Of a DNA stretch of 64,000 nucleotides, positions 37,380 through 58,460 are shown piece after piece. The notes beneath the pieces were generated by a model. That model worked only from the letters and a program-made list of their open reading frames with translations, had not been told where the DNA came from and searched no databases. Position 1 is the first letter of the stretch, and the number at the start of each line of letters is the position of its first letter. The DNA is from Paramecium sonneborni. Lineage: Eukaryota > Ciliophora > Oligohymenophorea > Peniculida > Parameciidae. The position numbers were made by a program, and so were the translations under genes. The stretch spans positions 7,102-71,101 of the forward strand of contig CAJJDN010000140.1 of NCBI GenBank assembly GCA_905182985.1, written 5' to 3'.

Positions 37380-39459
37380 ATGCATAAACATAATATGCAT
37401 AGTGTATCTGCTCATAGAAGAATAATTTCATCTTCCATAAAACCTTCAGTAAGCAGAATAACTAGTGCTTAATCCAAATCTAAATCAAGTTAGAAAATTC
37501 TGAATTAAAGTCCTTTAGGATTTTTCTTAGAATCAATTGTACCTATTGATCAAGAGAAATCAAAAGTTCCTTTAAAAATAATTGAAAAATATTTTGATGA
37601 AGGTTATTTATTTAATAATCATTAATCAGTTATTTCTACTTTAAAAAATGTTTCTGGGGAAGTTAAAAAATATTTAGAATACAATTTTGTCGAAGTTTAA
37701 GAACTTCAAAAATCTTTTTCATAATATTAAGATAAAGATCCAAAATTATTGTTTCGTATGTATGAGACTCTAATAAATTTAGATAAAACTATTATTTAAG
37801 ATCTTTTTGATAATAAAGAATAATAAAATAATTTAGATGTTAAATAACATCCAAAAAATCATTTTAGATTTGATGTATTAATAAAATGCATAGAAATACT
37901 AAATGAATTAGTGAATAATATATTAAAAATAATAGATGATTAAGCAATAGCTATATTTTTTGAATAAATTTGGAAAGCATTAGTGATTATATTAGATTTG
38001 AACACTTAATGGTAATAAGATCGTTTTCAATCATTAGTTGATATTTAAATAGAAGGTTATAAAGAAAGATTAGAATAAATGAGGAATGAACATAAATAAT
38101 AAGAAGAAAAGTATTAAATGTAGTTAAGAGCATATTAATTAAAGCTTGTAATTGAATAAAAGAAGAATGTTTCATTAAGAGAAGAAAATAATAATATTTG
38201 TTAGCAATATAATCATTTAGAAGATTAAATGAATGAACTTAGCAATATTGAAAATGCTAAAGGAGATCTATAAAATATTAATCAAAAATTACATGAAATG
38301 GATTTAAATTTTATGAGATTCAATAAAGAAATATCTGAGTCTCACTAGTAGGCTTCAAATTCTATTAAGTAATTAGCTAAGTTATTAACTGTCAAACCAA
38401 TATAACCAAAATCATTTATACAATAAAAATATGAATAGTTAAACTTATATTATAAAGAATAAAAACCTTTTATTGTATTAATGATTAATCCGTTAATTGC
38501 CTAAATTGATATAGAGTTTTATCATGTTGATCAAATCAATAAAAAACAATTAGCATCTGATTTCATTTAATTTGTATTTTAAAATCTTACATCTTATCCT
38601 TCCTAATCAGCAGTTGAACTATATGCAATTTGGATCCATTTAGATGAATAATAGTTTGTTAGTACTCGTATAGAATTATTGAATAAATTGAATCAAAATA
38701 ATAACAAAGATTTTTATATCAGTGTATGTTAATAATTCTTAGGAATTAATATTAAATCTTCTTCATCTCATAAAGTCATTGAAGAAACATTAAAATATAT
38801 TAAAATTATTGAACTTGCCTTGTTACAATAAACAACATCAAATTAAAATTTACCAAGAAATAGCTTATTTTTAAGGTAAAATAATACAATTGATTTTGAA
38901 TTAGAAATTAATTTAGCAAAGTAATGTAATTATGTTCTATAACTTTAGTTATTCAACCATTCTACCTTAATAACTTTATGAATATATAGAACAATCATTT
39001 CAAACTAATATGAAATTAATTGAATTTACCTATTATACTATTGCATTTCTCTAATAATAAGAAATATTAAAATGGAATTCTTTAGTTAAGTTTTATTTGA
39101 AAAATATAAATAAATTTAGTTATCGCTTAGATTCGATTGAACAGTTCTATAATATAGATACATTATTAGTATTTAATTTTATTCATCATTAGATTTGGTA
39201 ATACGTTATTATTCATTAAAGATTAATGATTAATAAAAAACAAGATGAAATAGTATCAAATGAAGAATTTATTTAATAACTATATTAACTTTGGCTTTAA
39301 CATCCAAGATGTTTAATAAAACCAACAAATGAATTATAATTGACTTAATCAAATTCCCCAACTTCTAAAAAAGTATAAATTCAAGCATCTTAATAAAAAT
39401 TAAGCCCTTAATTAAGAAAACAAGGAACTATGCAATCTGAAACTTCTCGTAAGAAATGA
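37380..39459 (+). CDS. Coiled-coil protein, 683 aa, unknown
   Basis: N-terminal 60 residues are Ser/Lys-rich and probably disordered. A helical domain (about 60-220) is followed by a long coiled coil (about 220-345; heptads through RLEQMRNEHKQQEEKYQMQL and NNICQQYNHLEDQMNEL). A second helical domain follows (about 370-630) and then a basic Q/S/T-rich tail ending SETSRKK. One 28-nt intron at 38921-38948 is inferred; spliced length is exactly 684 codons. The architecture resembles ciliary or cytoskeletal coiled-coil proteins, but I recognise no named family. Confidence 0.75.
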
Positions 39460-39509
39460 TTAATTTATTTTTTCTAAAAATGAAAATATATAATTAAAAT
39501 TGTATTAAA

Positions 39510-41084
39510 ATGAAATAAAGTCTTGCCAAAGAAAAACTTCTCCAATATAATAGCAATTAAATGTCAGATGTGTTAAAATATTTATTAAATTCCAATAGTA
39601 AAATAACCCATTAATCAACTAAATTGCCTCCATTATCAATAACAGAATCAATAAAGATTTCACAAAAAAATAAAAGATCAAGAATTTATTCATTTAATCA
39701 AGATATATCCTATTAAGGAACTTCAAGAATTGATTTGACATAATAAATTGACACTGCAGAATATACATATAAAGAATTAACATAATAATCTACTTTAAAA
39801 CATCCAAAATTGTAAATACCTTCACACACTGACAGATCAATTGATGGAAGTCCTTCTCTCTAATCAAATAAAACATTCAAGGTAATTCAAAAATGAATAG
39901 AAGTTTAAATATCCTTCAATGTTAGAGTCATTTAGATTAAAAAATACAAATTTACTAAGCTAATATCTTGAAGAAAATAATTAACGATTCTGTGAAATTA
40001 TCTAAAAGAAAGATTTAGAAAAATTAATATCCTATTTACATTATCCAATTTAATATTCATAGGAATAAAATGTAATTTATTATAATTTGTAATTAGTAAC
40101 TTAAATTATTTAGTGAATTACTATATTTTTTAGCTTATTTTGCCAACACCATCATATCTTTGAATAAAGCAGCTTATCTATTTAAAGATTGTTTAAAATT
40201 ATCTGAATTAAGTAGAAATCATATTTTAAAAATTAAAATTTTAATTCAATTTTATGTTATAGCCAAACAGTATTAATTTATATTCATATATTAGATTAAA
40301 ATAATTTGAATAAGCACGTAAGTTTATTTAAAAAGCTCTAAATTATGCTTGGGCTGATAATCTTGATGATTATGAAATAGATTGCTATGATAAATTAGGA
40401 ATGTGCTATTTTTATATGGGTAATATTAGTAAAGCTAATTATTTTCATAATAAATGGGCTAAATGTGATATTGAACCAAAAAATTCTTATTATAGATTAA
40501 CATCTAAAGATTTTATCAAACTTTATGAAAAATAAATACCTATTTGTAAAGAGTTTAATGAAATCCTTTAAAATTATCTTCATATTCCATTCATTAATAT
40601 TAAAACAGGTAAAATGTTTGATTAATAATCAATCATCAAATATGACAATTGTCTTGCATAATCAATTTTAGATTAAATTTTATAAGGAGTTGATTTTTTA
40701 TAATTTCAAATTGAATATCATCATATAGATGTAAATGTCAAATAACATTTGAAGAAAGCATCATTACCTAGAAGAGCTATAGAAATTATGTCTAAATATG
40801 AAATAAATAAAGAGAAATATATTTTTGACCATAAAATTTATGAAAATCCAATTTATAAATAATCCTTATAGGAAAGAGTTAATTATAGAAAAAATAAATC
40901 ATATTCACTTGATTAAGTATCACAAAATATTAGAAAATATATTTCAGAATAAAGAGAACCATTTTAAAAAAGTGAAAAAGTTTATGTTAAGGATTCATAA
41001 CGAAAAGATCTTATTCCTTAAAATGCAAATTAATTATCTTTACGTTTTAAAAAGATGTTTAAGAATGTTATAAATTTAGAATGA
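39510..41084 (+). CDS. TPR-like repeat protein, 501 aa
   Basis: Disordered Ser/Gln-rich N-terminus (about 1-130), then helical repeats that fit tetratricopeptide repeats: LLYFLAYFANTIISLNKAAY, then FEQARKFIQKALNYAWADN and DKLGMCYFYMGNISKANYFH, each with the small residues expected at TPR positions. The C-terminal 200 residues are basic. TPR proteins act as protein-binding scaffolds. Three introns are inferred: 19, 25 and 25 nt. The 19-nt one (39876-39894) is among the shortest in the window. Spliced length is exactly 502 codons. Confidence 0.72.
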
Positions 41085-41168
41085 TTTTTAGATTTCTTAT
41101 ATCTAAAAGTTTATTTATGAATCCTTATTCGATATCTAATAAATTATTATAAATTATAAATTTTTTTA

Positions 41169-41888
41169 ATGTAAACAAATGATAAAAAGGAATCTAAAAG
41201 TAGGATACTTATTGAACTAATAAATAATTACTAAAAACCTGTTCAAGAAAAGATGCTTTTGGAAAAATCTAAATTAAAATCAATTTAAAAAATAGAGGAA
41301 AGGTTTATCAAGAGTGAAACAAACAAACAGTATGTATTTCCTCGAAAAGAAGAAAAGGAAGAAGAATACAAAGAATCACCAAAATAACAATAGTAATTGA
41401 TTTCACTTGATAATATAACAAATACTAAGGTCTTTAAAGAATTGATGAATAAAATTTATCAAACTAATACTTCAAAGCAGAAACCAAAAAATTATCAACA
41501 AACAGAATTCATCAAAAAGCAATATTTTATTCAATCATAATTGATAAAAAATTCAAATCAAAAATAGTAAAATTAAATTAAAACTGAAATATCTGATACC
41601 AAATAAAATAGACAAAATAATAATTCCAGTTTAAAACAAATGTCAATAAATCAATCAAGAGGATAATCACCAAATAATAAACTTCAATATTCTAATAGAT
41701 CAATTAGTTCATAAATGACAAAATTTTTAAAACAAAAAAAAAATTGTCTTATTGAAAGTTAGGATTAAAACTCACAAAGAAGTTTTGAGTTGAAACAGTA
41801 ATTATTAAGTAAATCATAAATAAAGTTATAACAAAATAAAAGCTTTGATTTTTTGAAATAATTTTACATAATGAAATAGAAAAAATGA
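41169..41888 (+). CDS. Basic low-complexity protein, 239 aa, unknown
   Basis: Intronless 240-codon frame, rich in K, Q, N and S. The first 75 residues look helical; the rest looks disordered. No domain recognised. It follows the TPR gene by 84 bases in the same direction. Confidence 0.6.
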
Positions 41889-42774
41889 AATAAAAGATCT
41901 AAAAGATTATAAATGAAATTATATATTCTCACTAATAAATCTTTTTTAATTAAATAAAAAAAACTCTATTCTAAAATCTAAAATCTCTAATTAATAATTT
42001 TTGGATAACTTAAAATTATAAATTGGTATTTATATTTGTAATGCAAAAAAGATTTTATTTGTTTTTTTGACACCTTTTTATTTTCTTAAGGTGCATAAAC
42101 TCAATTATCATCGCTAATTTAAAAAATAAATAAATACTCTTGATCTTATTTGTCTTTTTTTTTAAATTAGTTATTCTTAATCTTAGATCTAAAAATAATA
42201 ATTGTTTTAATATAATGAATCTTCTAAAGGAGGAATTTTAGCCTTATCTACAATTTTTTTAACAACACATCAGCCCCATATTTTTATATTTTAAATTATT
42301 CTATTTATTTTAATTTTAATATTTAAGCTTTTATTATATTTTTATCATAAACTTCTTCCCAACCTTTATTATTGGAATCTTAAGATATTTAAGATATTTA
42401 TTAATCTTAGGTAGTTTTATTTGTTGAATTTTAAACTTAACATATAGAAGTTTATTATAATTTACTTTATTATTTAGCATTAATTTTAGATTTTTTATAT
42501 TTCCTAATCTTTCAGAAAGTGAGGAAGCAGTTTTCAAGAGATTTTTTATTAAGCTAATTGGGATGTTTATATTTTTTGTTAATTGTTAAGTATGAATAAG
42601 TTTAAATCTTTTTTTAATAATTTAGTTTTTTCAAATTATACTTCTTTAATTGTTATTAAGTATTAATATATGTTTAATTAAAATTGAATGGTACTTATCG
42701 AATGAGAAATAATAGTAAATAGTTATGATTAGAAATGTATTAATAAATTTAAATGGTGTATTAAAACATATATT
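41889..42774. other. Intergenic with a possible unresolved minus-strand gene
   Basis: On the minus strand a frame of roughly 200 codons is open across about 42540-41930, but its composition is monotonous. Another frame has a more natural short stretch (about 42240-42120, DSLYQNNYYFQIQDQEQLIQ). These may be exons of a small gene or decayed DNA. No boundaries or family can be given. Confidence 0.3.
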
Positions 42775-44190
42775 TCAATCTGTTAATTCATCTGACTCAT
42801 TTAATATAAGTCCATTTTCATGATAATCTCTTTCTTAGATAGCTTTTGCATCATGAAATGTTCTTTAAAGAATTGTATGTGAGAGAACTCCAATTCTAAG
42901 ATCCATTTATTTAATTTCTAACTAAAGAATAATATTAGATAATAAAAATTACTCTCAATTTAGTAAGACTAGCTTTAATTCTAATAACAGGTGATTAATC
43001 TGTAGATACACTACCATGTTCATTTAATTTATTTTAAACAGTTTCAAATTTTTCTTAGATTTGTTTATATTAATCATTCATTTCTTTTTTTGCATTAGTA
43101 TAATTTTAATATTAAAGTTCAATTTTTTTATATTCTTCATTTTTCTTTTTGAATTCATTAGACTATAATAATAAGAGATAGAAATAGATTTACCATTTCA
43201 CTCATATTTTCATTAATATTATATTCTCTTTTAGTAATTCTATCTAAGATTTCAGCTAATTCATCACTCATTCTTTCTAATTTAATTCTAGCTTCAGGTA
43301 AAATAGTTTTAATTTGATTAGAATATTATTTAGTAGCATCAAAATGTTATCTCCATTCTCCTGCATCTGGTTTAATAACAATTTTAATTTTTTAAGCTGC
43401 TCTTTCAACTTCTTTAGCCCACTCTTTTGGATTCACATTAGATTCAATTACCATTTTATCTTCACTTTTTATTTATATTATAATATTCTTACTCTTTTTA
43501 GAATCCTTATTCTGTAAATACATCTTCAGGTTCTTCATCTGATGCTACTTCTGGATCAGAATCTGATGATACACTTCCTGTTTCTTAAACTGGTTCATCA
43601 TCTTATCTTCTATATATCATAATAATTATCAATTATTTACGTTTAAGATTATTATTCAATTTTTGCTTTCTTGTATTAAAATTTCTTTTTTTATAATGCT
43701 CTTGTTGCCAATTACAACAAAACATATACAACATATTCACCAAATCCTTATTTTAATTTTAGTGGAGGAAAATCCACTTCTATTCCTATATTTTTCAATT
43801 CATTTACTAATATTTTTATTAACCTTTTTTACTTATATTCTATGATAATGTCACTGGATCATCCAATTTATTAAAATCACTTGTCTATACATCATTTTAT
43901 TAAAATAACCATTTTACTAATCTATTCAAATATTTATTCAAAAACTTACGTTTTAAATTAAGTAAATTATTCACTTGAATTTGTTTAATTAACAAAATAT
44001 GCTCTATTCAAAGGTTTTCCACCTCTAATTTAATATATAATACAAACTATTACTTCTATTTTAAATAACTTTATTCATAATTCAATAATACTAATTTCTC
44101 ATACAACTCTTCCATCATTGCTGTTACATCCAATTATTCCTATTACTCACATTTATTTATTACTTAACCACTCTACTACTATTCTGACAT
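42775..44190 (-). CDS. IFT57: Intraflagellar transport protein IFT57, 405 aa
   Basis: Subunit of the IFT-B complex that carries cargo along cilia. The N-terminal calponin-homology-like region (about 20-120) includes PLNRAYFVNQTNSSEQF and IGIEVDFPPLKLKQGFGEYV. An acidic stretch follows (SVSSDSDPEVASDEEPEDVF), then the diagnostic PKEWAKEVERAAQKIKIVI and GEWRQHFDATKQYSNQIKTI, and a coiled coil ending IRIKASLTKLR and MDLRIGVLSHTIL. Order and spacing match animal IFT57 throughout. Seven introns of 23-31 nt (total 198) are inferred; removing them gives exactly 406 codons. Start ATG 44188-44190; an optional in-frame 24-nt intron near the N-terminus cannot be decided. Lies 70 bases downstream of the V-ATPase gene on the same strand. 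Confidence 0.92.
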
Positions 44191-44260
44191 TAATAAATTT
44201 ATTAATATTTGAATATACTCTTTAATATATATATATATATTTATATAATTAATCTTTCTT

Positions 44261-45740
44261 TCAAACTTACCAATTATGCAACATTATTTTTTGTAATGAT
44301 AACAATGCATTTTCTTTTATCATTTAATCATTGCTTCTAGCTTGTCTCATTATTTCTTATTTTGCATTTAATTGTTCTAAAACTCTATTAAAAATATTCT
44401 ATTGCATTACACTTTCCCAAATGGATGAAATCTACAAAACTCTCCCAAATCATAACAAGCAACAGCTATATTTTAATTATTATTTGATTTTAAAATATCT
44501 GCTAATTTCCTATTATTTATTGTCTAATCTAATGATACCTTATTAATAAAAAATCATTCTCTTCAAACTTCTTTACATTCTCTTTCCAAAACTTTTCACT
44601 ATGAACTGGACTCCAATTTAAATTCTAAGCATTCAATTCCTTTACATATTTTTCAAAAGATCTTATAATTAAATTTTATATTTATTTACGTTAAGATCTT
44701 CATATTCTTCTCCAATATCTCACCAACATATTTTATATCATCAATTAAATCTTAATCTTTTAGATTTCCTTTCAATAATAAATCCACAACCTTGATCAAT
44801 CCATTATCAACCATTAATTCTATACATTAAGCTGAAATATCCACTAAATTCTTAAAACAAGCAAATGAAACTCTTAAAATTTTCTCTCTTGATATCTTCT
44901 ATATTGATTCTATAATCATTCTAATCAAACCAATTTAAGGATCATTGAAATATTAAATTGATTCATTTGTAAAGCTCAATAACCATAGTGCCAAAATTGT
45001 GTAATAAGCTACATGCAAATCTGTTGGGTAATTAATCAATTGATTGGATATTCTATAAATTTATGATTAATATCATACATCTTAATACCACCACTCTTTA
45101 TGAATTATATTGCTAAGGAATCATGCTTAAGAAAATGTACACATATTGGCATTATCATCTAATCTGAAATCTTTAATTTATTTCCTACATTTTTAATATA
45201 TTTTTCTTATGTACCTATACCACCTAAAAATAATATGACCCATTCTTTTGCATCATTTCCTCCTTCTTCTGCTATTATCATTGTGGCTATCTTTGCTGCT
45301 GCTTCATATACCACTTTATCATATCCATCAAGAAATAAGAATTATTTCAACTTTGGCACTACTTATGGTGTCAAAGCTCGCATAAATTATTTGAAAAGTC
45401 TCTAATTCTCTGATATTATTGCTTCTACTGTTGTCAACACATATGTCATCAAAGGTTTATCATGTGCTACGTTTTCAATTATATCTAAAAGCATCTAAAA
45501 TACACCAACAGAGTCTGTTTCTAACAACTTCTTTTAGTCTTATAACTAATCAATATATCTAATTATTACCTTTGCTTGTGTAAATTTTACAAACATGTCT
45601 TTTGTGTCCTTCTTAATCGCTTTCCCGTGTTGATCTAATTGTTTGAAGCAATCTTCGCAGTCCTTTAATACCTTATTTAGTTATTGCTCTTATTGGTAAA
45701 ATAATATGGACTAACAGAAGTATTTCCTATTTCTAAACAT
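44261..45740 (-). CDS. V-type ATPase subunit H (Vma13), 456 aa
   Basis: Regulatory subunit of the V1 sector that couples V1 to V0 and is needed for proton pumping into acidic organelles and the contractile vacuole system. All-helical armadillo-type repeats. Recognisable blocks: SNQLINYPTDLHVAYYTILA with LWLLSF, RVSFACFKNLVD, LNWSPVHSEKFWKENVKKFE, VACYDLGEFCRFHPFGK, and the C-terminal NALLSLQKIMLHNW. The length is close to yeast and animal subunit H. Introns of 26, 28, 29 and 26 nt are inferred; spliced length is exactly 457 codons. A further 24-nt segment near codon 55 could be an intron but is in frame and was kept. Start ATG 45738-45740. Confidence 0.92.
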
Positions 45741-45956
45741 TATTTATTATAAGATTTATATTTGATTTTATTTTTTTATTTTATTGACTATTCCAAACTT
45801 GTTTACAAAATGATCTAACTTTTCTTTATCAGATTTTATTTTCCTATTTCATTTCTCTCTTTCTCAAACAAACTAATTTATACTAAAATACTAGAAGGTA
45901 ACACACACTCTTATACTTTATAATATAATAGATATAATATTTCTTAACTAACAGAA

Positions 45957-54430
<8,474 letters not shown>

Positions 54431-54895
54431 TTTTTTCTTTCCAAATAAAAATTATTAAATATAAGATATCACAATGAAAGAATATTTACAAAATTTAATC
54501 AGAATTTAGACACATAATTTTAGCGAATAATCGTATATAAATTTGACATAATTATATATATACATACAAATTTTCATTTTTTTAGAATTGACATTATTAA
54601 ATTCTTTTAATTCATATAATTTCTCAACTCCTACATAATATATATATTTACTTGTTTTATTTAGTTTCTAATTTTATTTGGATTCAAAGAAGATCAAATT
54701 AAAACATAATTAGATTGTTTTATATGTTTAAAAGAAAATTTAGATTTTTTTCAAACAAATAATAAAAAACAATTATAGTCTCCAATCATCTTATACAATG
54801 AAATCAGAACATAATTTAAAAATTGATTAATAACAAAGAAAAACAACTCTTTAACAAATTAAACATAATTATTTATTAATATATATTTAATATAA
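54431..54895. other. Divergent promoter region
   Basis: AT-rich spacer between the start of the minus-strand E2-E1 gene and the plus-strand cystatin-like gene. It should hold both promoters. No conserved element recognised. Confidence 0.45.
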
Positions 54896-55290
54896 ATGAT
54901 AAAGTTGCTCATAATTATAGTGATTCTGAATGTAACATTATCAGCTTCTATTTTTAAATAACAAATATTTTTAAATAAGAAGACAAATAAAAAACCTACT
55001 GTAGAATGGAAGAGTGCTTCAGAATACTCCAATAATCCTACTTATACATAAGTAGTTGAAGTTGCCAAGAAGAACTGTTCCAAATAATGTTAGTTAAGCA
55101 ACACTATCAAATTTAAAAAAGTTGTAAAAGTTGCCAAGTAATTAGTTTAAGGAATGTTGTGGAGTGTATTATAATTATTTTTATAAACTAGTTACAAGTT
55201 GAGTTTTCTAACAAATCAACTAAAGTTTTATAGATATATGAAGATTTGGATGGTTCATTTGAATTTGATTCATGTAAAGATAATATTTGA
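54896..55290 (+). CDS. Secreted cystatin-like protein, 122 aa
   Basis: Starts with a clear signal peptide (MIKLLIIIVILNVTLSAS). The mature part follows the cystatin pattern: an N-terminal helix region with two Cys, then FKKVVKVAKQLVQGMLW, where QLVQG stands at the position of the inhibitory QVVAG loop, then LQVEFSNKSTKVLQIYED and a final Cys. Cystatins inhibit papain-type cysteine proteases; the loop differs, so activity is not assured. One 26-nt intron at 55166-55191 is inferred; spliced length is exactly 123 codons. Confidence 0.68.
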
Positions 55291-55485
55291 TATAATAATT
55301 TATTGAATATAAAATTGTGAGATTATATTTATATTTTTTAATAATCAAATTATAATTGGCAAAGAATGTCTTAATTACGAAGAGAAGAATGATATTTTTG
55401 GATTGCTTAATAATAAATTTAATAAGTCAATATTTTTATTATGATTTGTTATTTTAATTAAATAAATATATCGTTAAAATAAATA

Positions 55486-56107
55486 ATGTAAAAGACTTGG
55501 TTAGAAAAACCCTAAAGACCATTGGATATCAATTTTGACATCAAAACCATAAGGAATCAAGTAAAAGATAAATTCGTACCTCCTTTGTAATACAATACTG
55601 GGTCTGCATCCAAGTAATTTAATTCGTTTAGGTAAAACGATAATTTAAGGCAGAAAGGAAAGTTTACCAACAATTCCTTCATTTGACAATCTATAAGCTA
55701 GAATAAGAGATTTTTCATATACAAGACTTTAATACACTTCTTCTCTTCTTTGTAATACTCCATCAACAAAAAAATAACAAGAATAGTCCCCTTAAAGAAC
55801 GAAAACAATTAGGTATTATGTGATTGAGTAATATAGTTCTATGAGTTATAGAAACAATGTTCAAAATTAAAAATAACAGTCAACAATTTATCAACCAATA
55901 GAATTAAATTACAGAACCTAATAAAAACGATCTTTGGTCGAGAATGTATAATTAAACGAAATCGTATCTTTGAGAAATAAGATTGAATCATCAGGTTCTT
56001 GTAGAAGTTCTCTTGGAACTAAGTATATAAAAGTTTAATAATAAATTATTAGTTATGTTAGTGAGCTTGTAAAATTAGCCTAAGCAATTACTAATGCTTT
56101 AAAATGA
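55486..56107 (+). CDS. Small basic protein, 181 aa, unknown
   Basis: Three introns (22, 24 and 30 nt) are inferred; each removes an in-frame TGA or frame break, and the spliced length is exactly 182 codons. Protein is Q/S/T-rich with PRPLDINFDI near the start, SLPTIPSFDNLQARIRDFSY in the middle and a short C-terminal helix (VSELVKLAQAITNALK). No family recognised. Confidence 0.62.
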
Positions 56108-56157
56108 GTATGATTTTATACTAAGATAATGATAATTATATAATATTGTTATAATTT

Positions 56158-57423
56158 ATGAAAAAAAATTAATATCAAATCAAAATAACATAAGATAGTA
56201 CACCTTCAATTGAAAATATAACATAATAAGATATCTTATTGAATTCGAGAAAATCTAAAGTGAAATTTGTTAAGGATCCTTTAGAAAATGAATGTCCTTT
56301 AGAGTAGCCAAATCCATTTCTCTTCAATGAATAATTGAAACATAGTTTTAGGGATTATTTAGAAGGACAAAAAACTGCCTTAAACTTAGTTAATGAATGT
56401 AATCATATAATAGGTTAGACTCATAAAATGGATTAATTTAAACTCTTTTCAAATGTAAATAGATTTAAAACTTAATTGAAATAAAGATCATCAATAAGAA
56501 TGTTTATGTTATAATAAAATTCATATGCAGATGATCTCTTATTACGTAAGATCAAAGTTTAAGAAAGATTTAATAAAATTCGACAATTAATTTAATAAAA
56601 AATGAAATCAAAGAATAAAAATGATTCTTTAAGAGATGTTTAAATGTTTAAACATTTATTTGATACATGTGAAAAAAATATAAATAAAATCAAATCTAAA
56701 AATTTATTATCTGAAAAGGCTGATGGAATAAGAGAATATGATTAAATTAAATACTAAAAGAATCCAAAAGGATCTCTAAGAGTTCGAGTGAATACTTGCA
56801 AATAATAAGTTCATTCTCAAATAAGAGTGAAGACCTTACCTTAATAGTAAACACTACATTTAACAATGAAAAAATAGAGAGAAAAGATGAATGATAAATT
56901 AACAGAATTTTTAGAACATGATTTAAATTAAGAAAGAAATTTGTAACTTAAAGCAAGAAGAAATTTAATTAGAGATTTAAAAAAAGGAAATAAAAAGTTT
57001 CATTCTTTTGAACCAAATCAATATAATTTAACAGATCCACTTAGTAAGGATGTTAAATTATATGCATATATGTTTATGAAACCTAATAAAGATGATCCTA
57101 TTACAAAATCATCAAATCATAATATTCTTTCTCGAAGTGCAAGAACTTAAAATAATTAAAACAGACATTTTTTAGCTAATTTTAATGAATAACTATCTAA
57201 CTTTAGAGATAAGAGTTTAGATGAAGATTCATCTTTTAATTCTATGTTAGAAATAAATATTGATAATTTGTATAAAAGAAGTGCAGATTTATAAAGTAAG
57301 ATTTTGAACACTAAATCTGAAAAATTAGTTAAAAGAATAAGATAATTTTAGAAGGTCAAACAATTAACAACACAAATCATTAAAGTTAATGAGCTCAAAC
57401 TCTCGAATACTAAATTATTATGA
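56158..57423 (+). CDS. Basic helical protein, 421 aa, unknown
   Basis: Intronless 422-codon frame, ATG 56158 to TGA 57421-57423. Rich in K, N, R and Q, with several helical stretches (for example RKIKVQERFNKIRQLIQQKM). Composition resembles basal-body or cytoskeletal proteins of ciliates, but no named domain is visible. It lies 50 bases downstream of the preceding gene on the same strand. Confidence 0.66.
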
Positions 57424-57429
57424 TTAATA

Positions 57430-58460
57430 GATACTTTAAATTTATTTATATATTTATTATCTTCCATAAATTCCAGCACTATACTATCTTTTCATATATG
57501 TTGGTTTTCCCATATTATGTTGAGTTTAATGTCCTACTTCTTTAGTATAAATATGGATTAGGTTGATTTCTTGGCGGAATATCTCGAATAACTTAATTTT
57601 ATTTAATAAAAGTTGGTTTACAATATTATTATCCTTTATTTCTGTAATTAATAAAATATCAAATACTATAACTTTTATTCCTTATATTAAATTTTTAATC
57701 CTTAATATTATGGGGTTGAAGGAGGATGTTAGAATTTTTAAGCTTAAGCACTTTAAGGTTTGGCTAAAGGAGGTTTATTATTAATTGGAGCACCTTATGA
57801 TGGAAAATTTACTAATTTCTTTCTAAGGAGTTATTATTATTTTTATTATAGATTTTTTAAATTAATTCGAGCTTATTTAGAAATAGGATAATCAGTTTCA
57901 ATTTTGATTCTTTATTATCAATGAGATCTTTTCATTCTATTTTAATATTTTGATTATGGTAAATTATCTTTTAATTATTTTAAATTGATTGGAAGCTTAA
58001 TAGTTTATAATATTTAGCTTATTTAATACCATTCTATTCTACTTCTACTAATAACTAACTTTAATAACTTTAGGATTCTTAAGAATTTAATCACAATTAG
58101 GTCTTTCATTTGGATCAACTTATAAAAGTAATTTTAAAATATCTTATAGATCCGAATTATATTTAGATGGAATAGGTTCATAATAGCCTGCTTAAATTTT
58201 CTTATTTAAAGATATCAGATATAAGATCAGCAGCTCTAAAAGGAGGATAAAATGTAATTAATTCATTATAATACAACCTATTGATCATATATGACAAGGC
58301 CATGTATATTGTTCACCTTTCCAAACTTCAGGAGCTGCATATCTATTTAGATATTAAAATAGATATTTATACATGGAGTTTCTGTTTGTGTTTTAGCATT
58401 TGCACCATCTCCAATTTTATATATATTTCCTTAAGAAGTTTTAGATTAAAAACATTTGTA
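57430..58460 (-). pseudogene. Decayed NEK-family kinase (C-lobe and tail)
   Basis: Minus-strand pieces align in order with a NEK kinase: KTQTETP then YAAPEVWKGEQYTW (activation segment and APE), HI-stop-SIGC (the Trp of DIWSLGC replaced by TGA at 58285-58287), ELITFYPPFRAADLISDIF, YYEPIPSKYNSDLQDILKLL, then QVDPNERPNCDQILKNPKV, and a proline-rich tail (PSQGAPINNKPPLAKPQS). The pieces lie in different frames: small shifts occur after SIGC and after SDIF, and another TGA precedes the tail. No Gly loop or HRD is found upstream. I read this as a pseudogene, possibly of a whole-genome duplicate; assembly indels are the alternative. Confidence 0.55.

Noticed and set aside
43314..44546. Plus-strand hydrophobic ORFs in 43314-44546
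   Set aside because: They lie antisense to IFT57 and V-ATPase subunit H, which are unambiguous.
57553..57907. Plus-strand frame containing GLAKGGLLLIGAPYDGKF
   Set aside because: The minus strand of the same DNA reads as the proline-rich tail of the NEK remnant, with collinear kinase motifs upstream, which is the better explanation.
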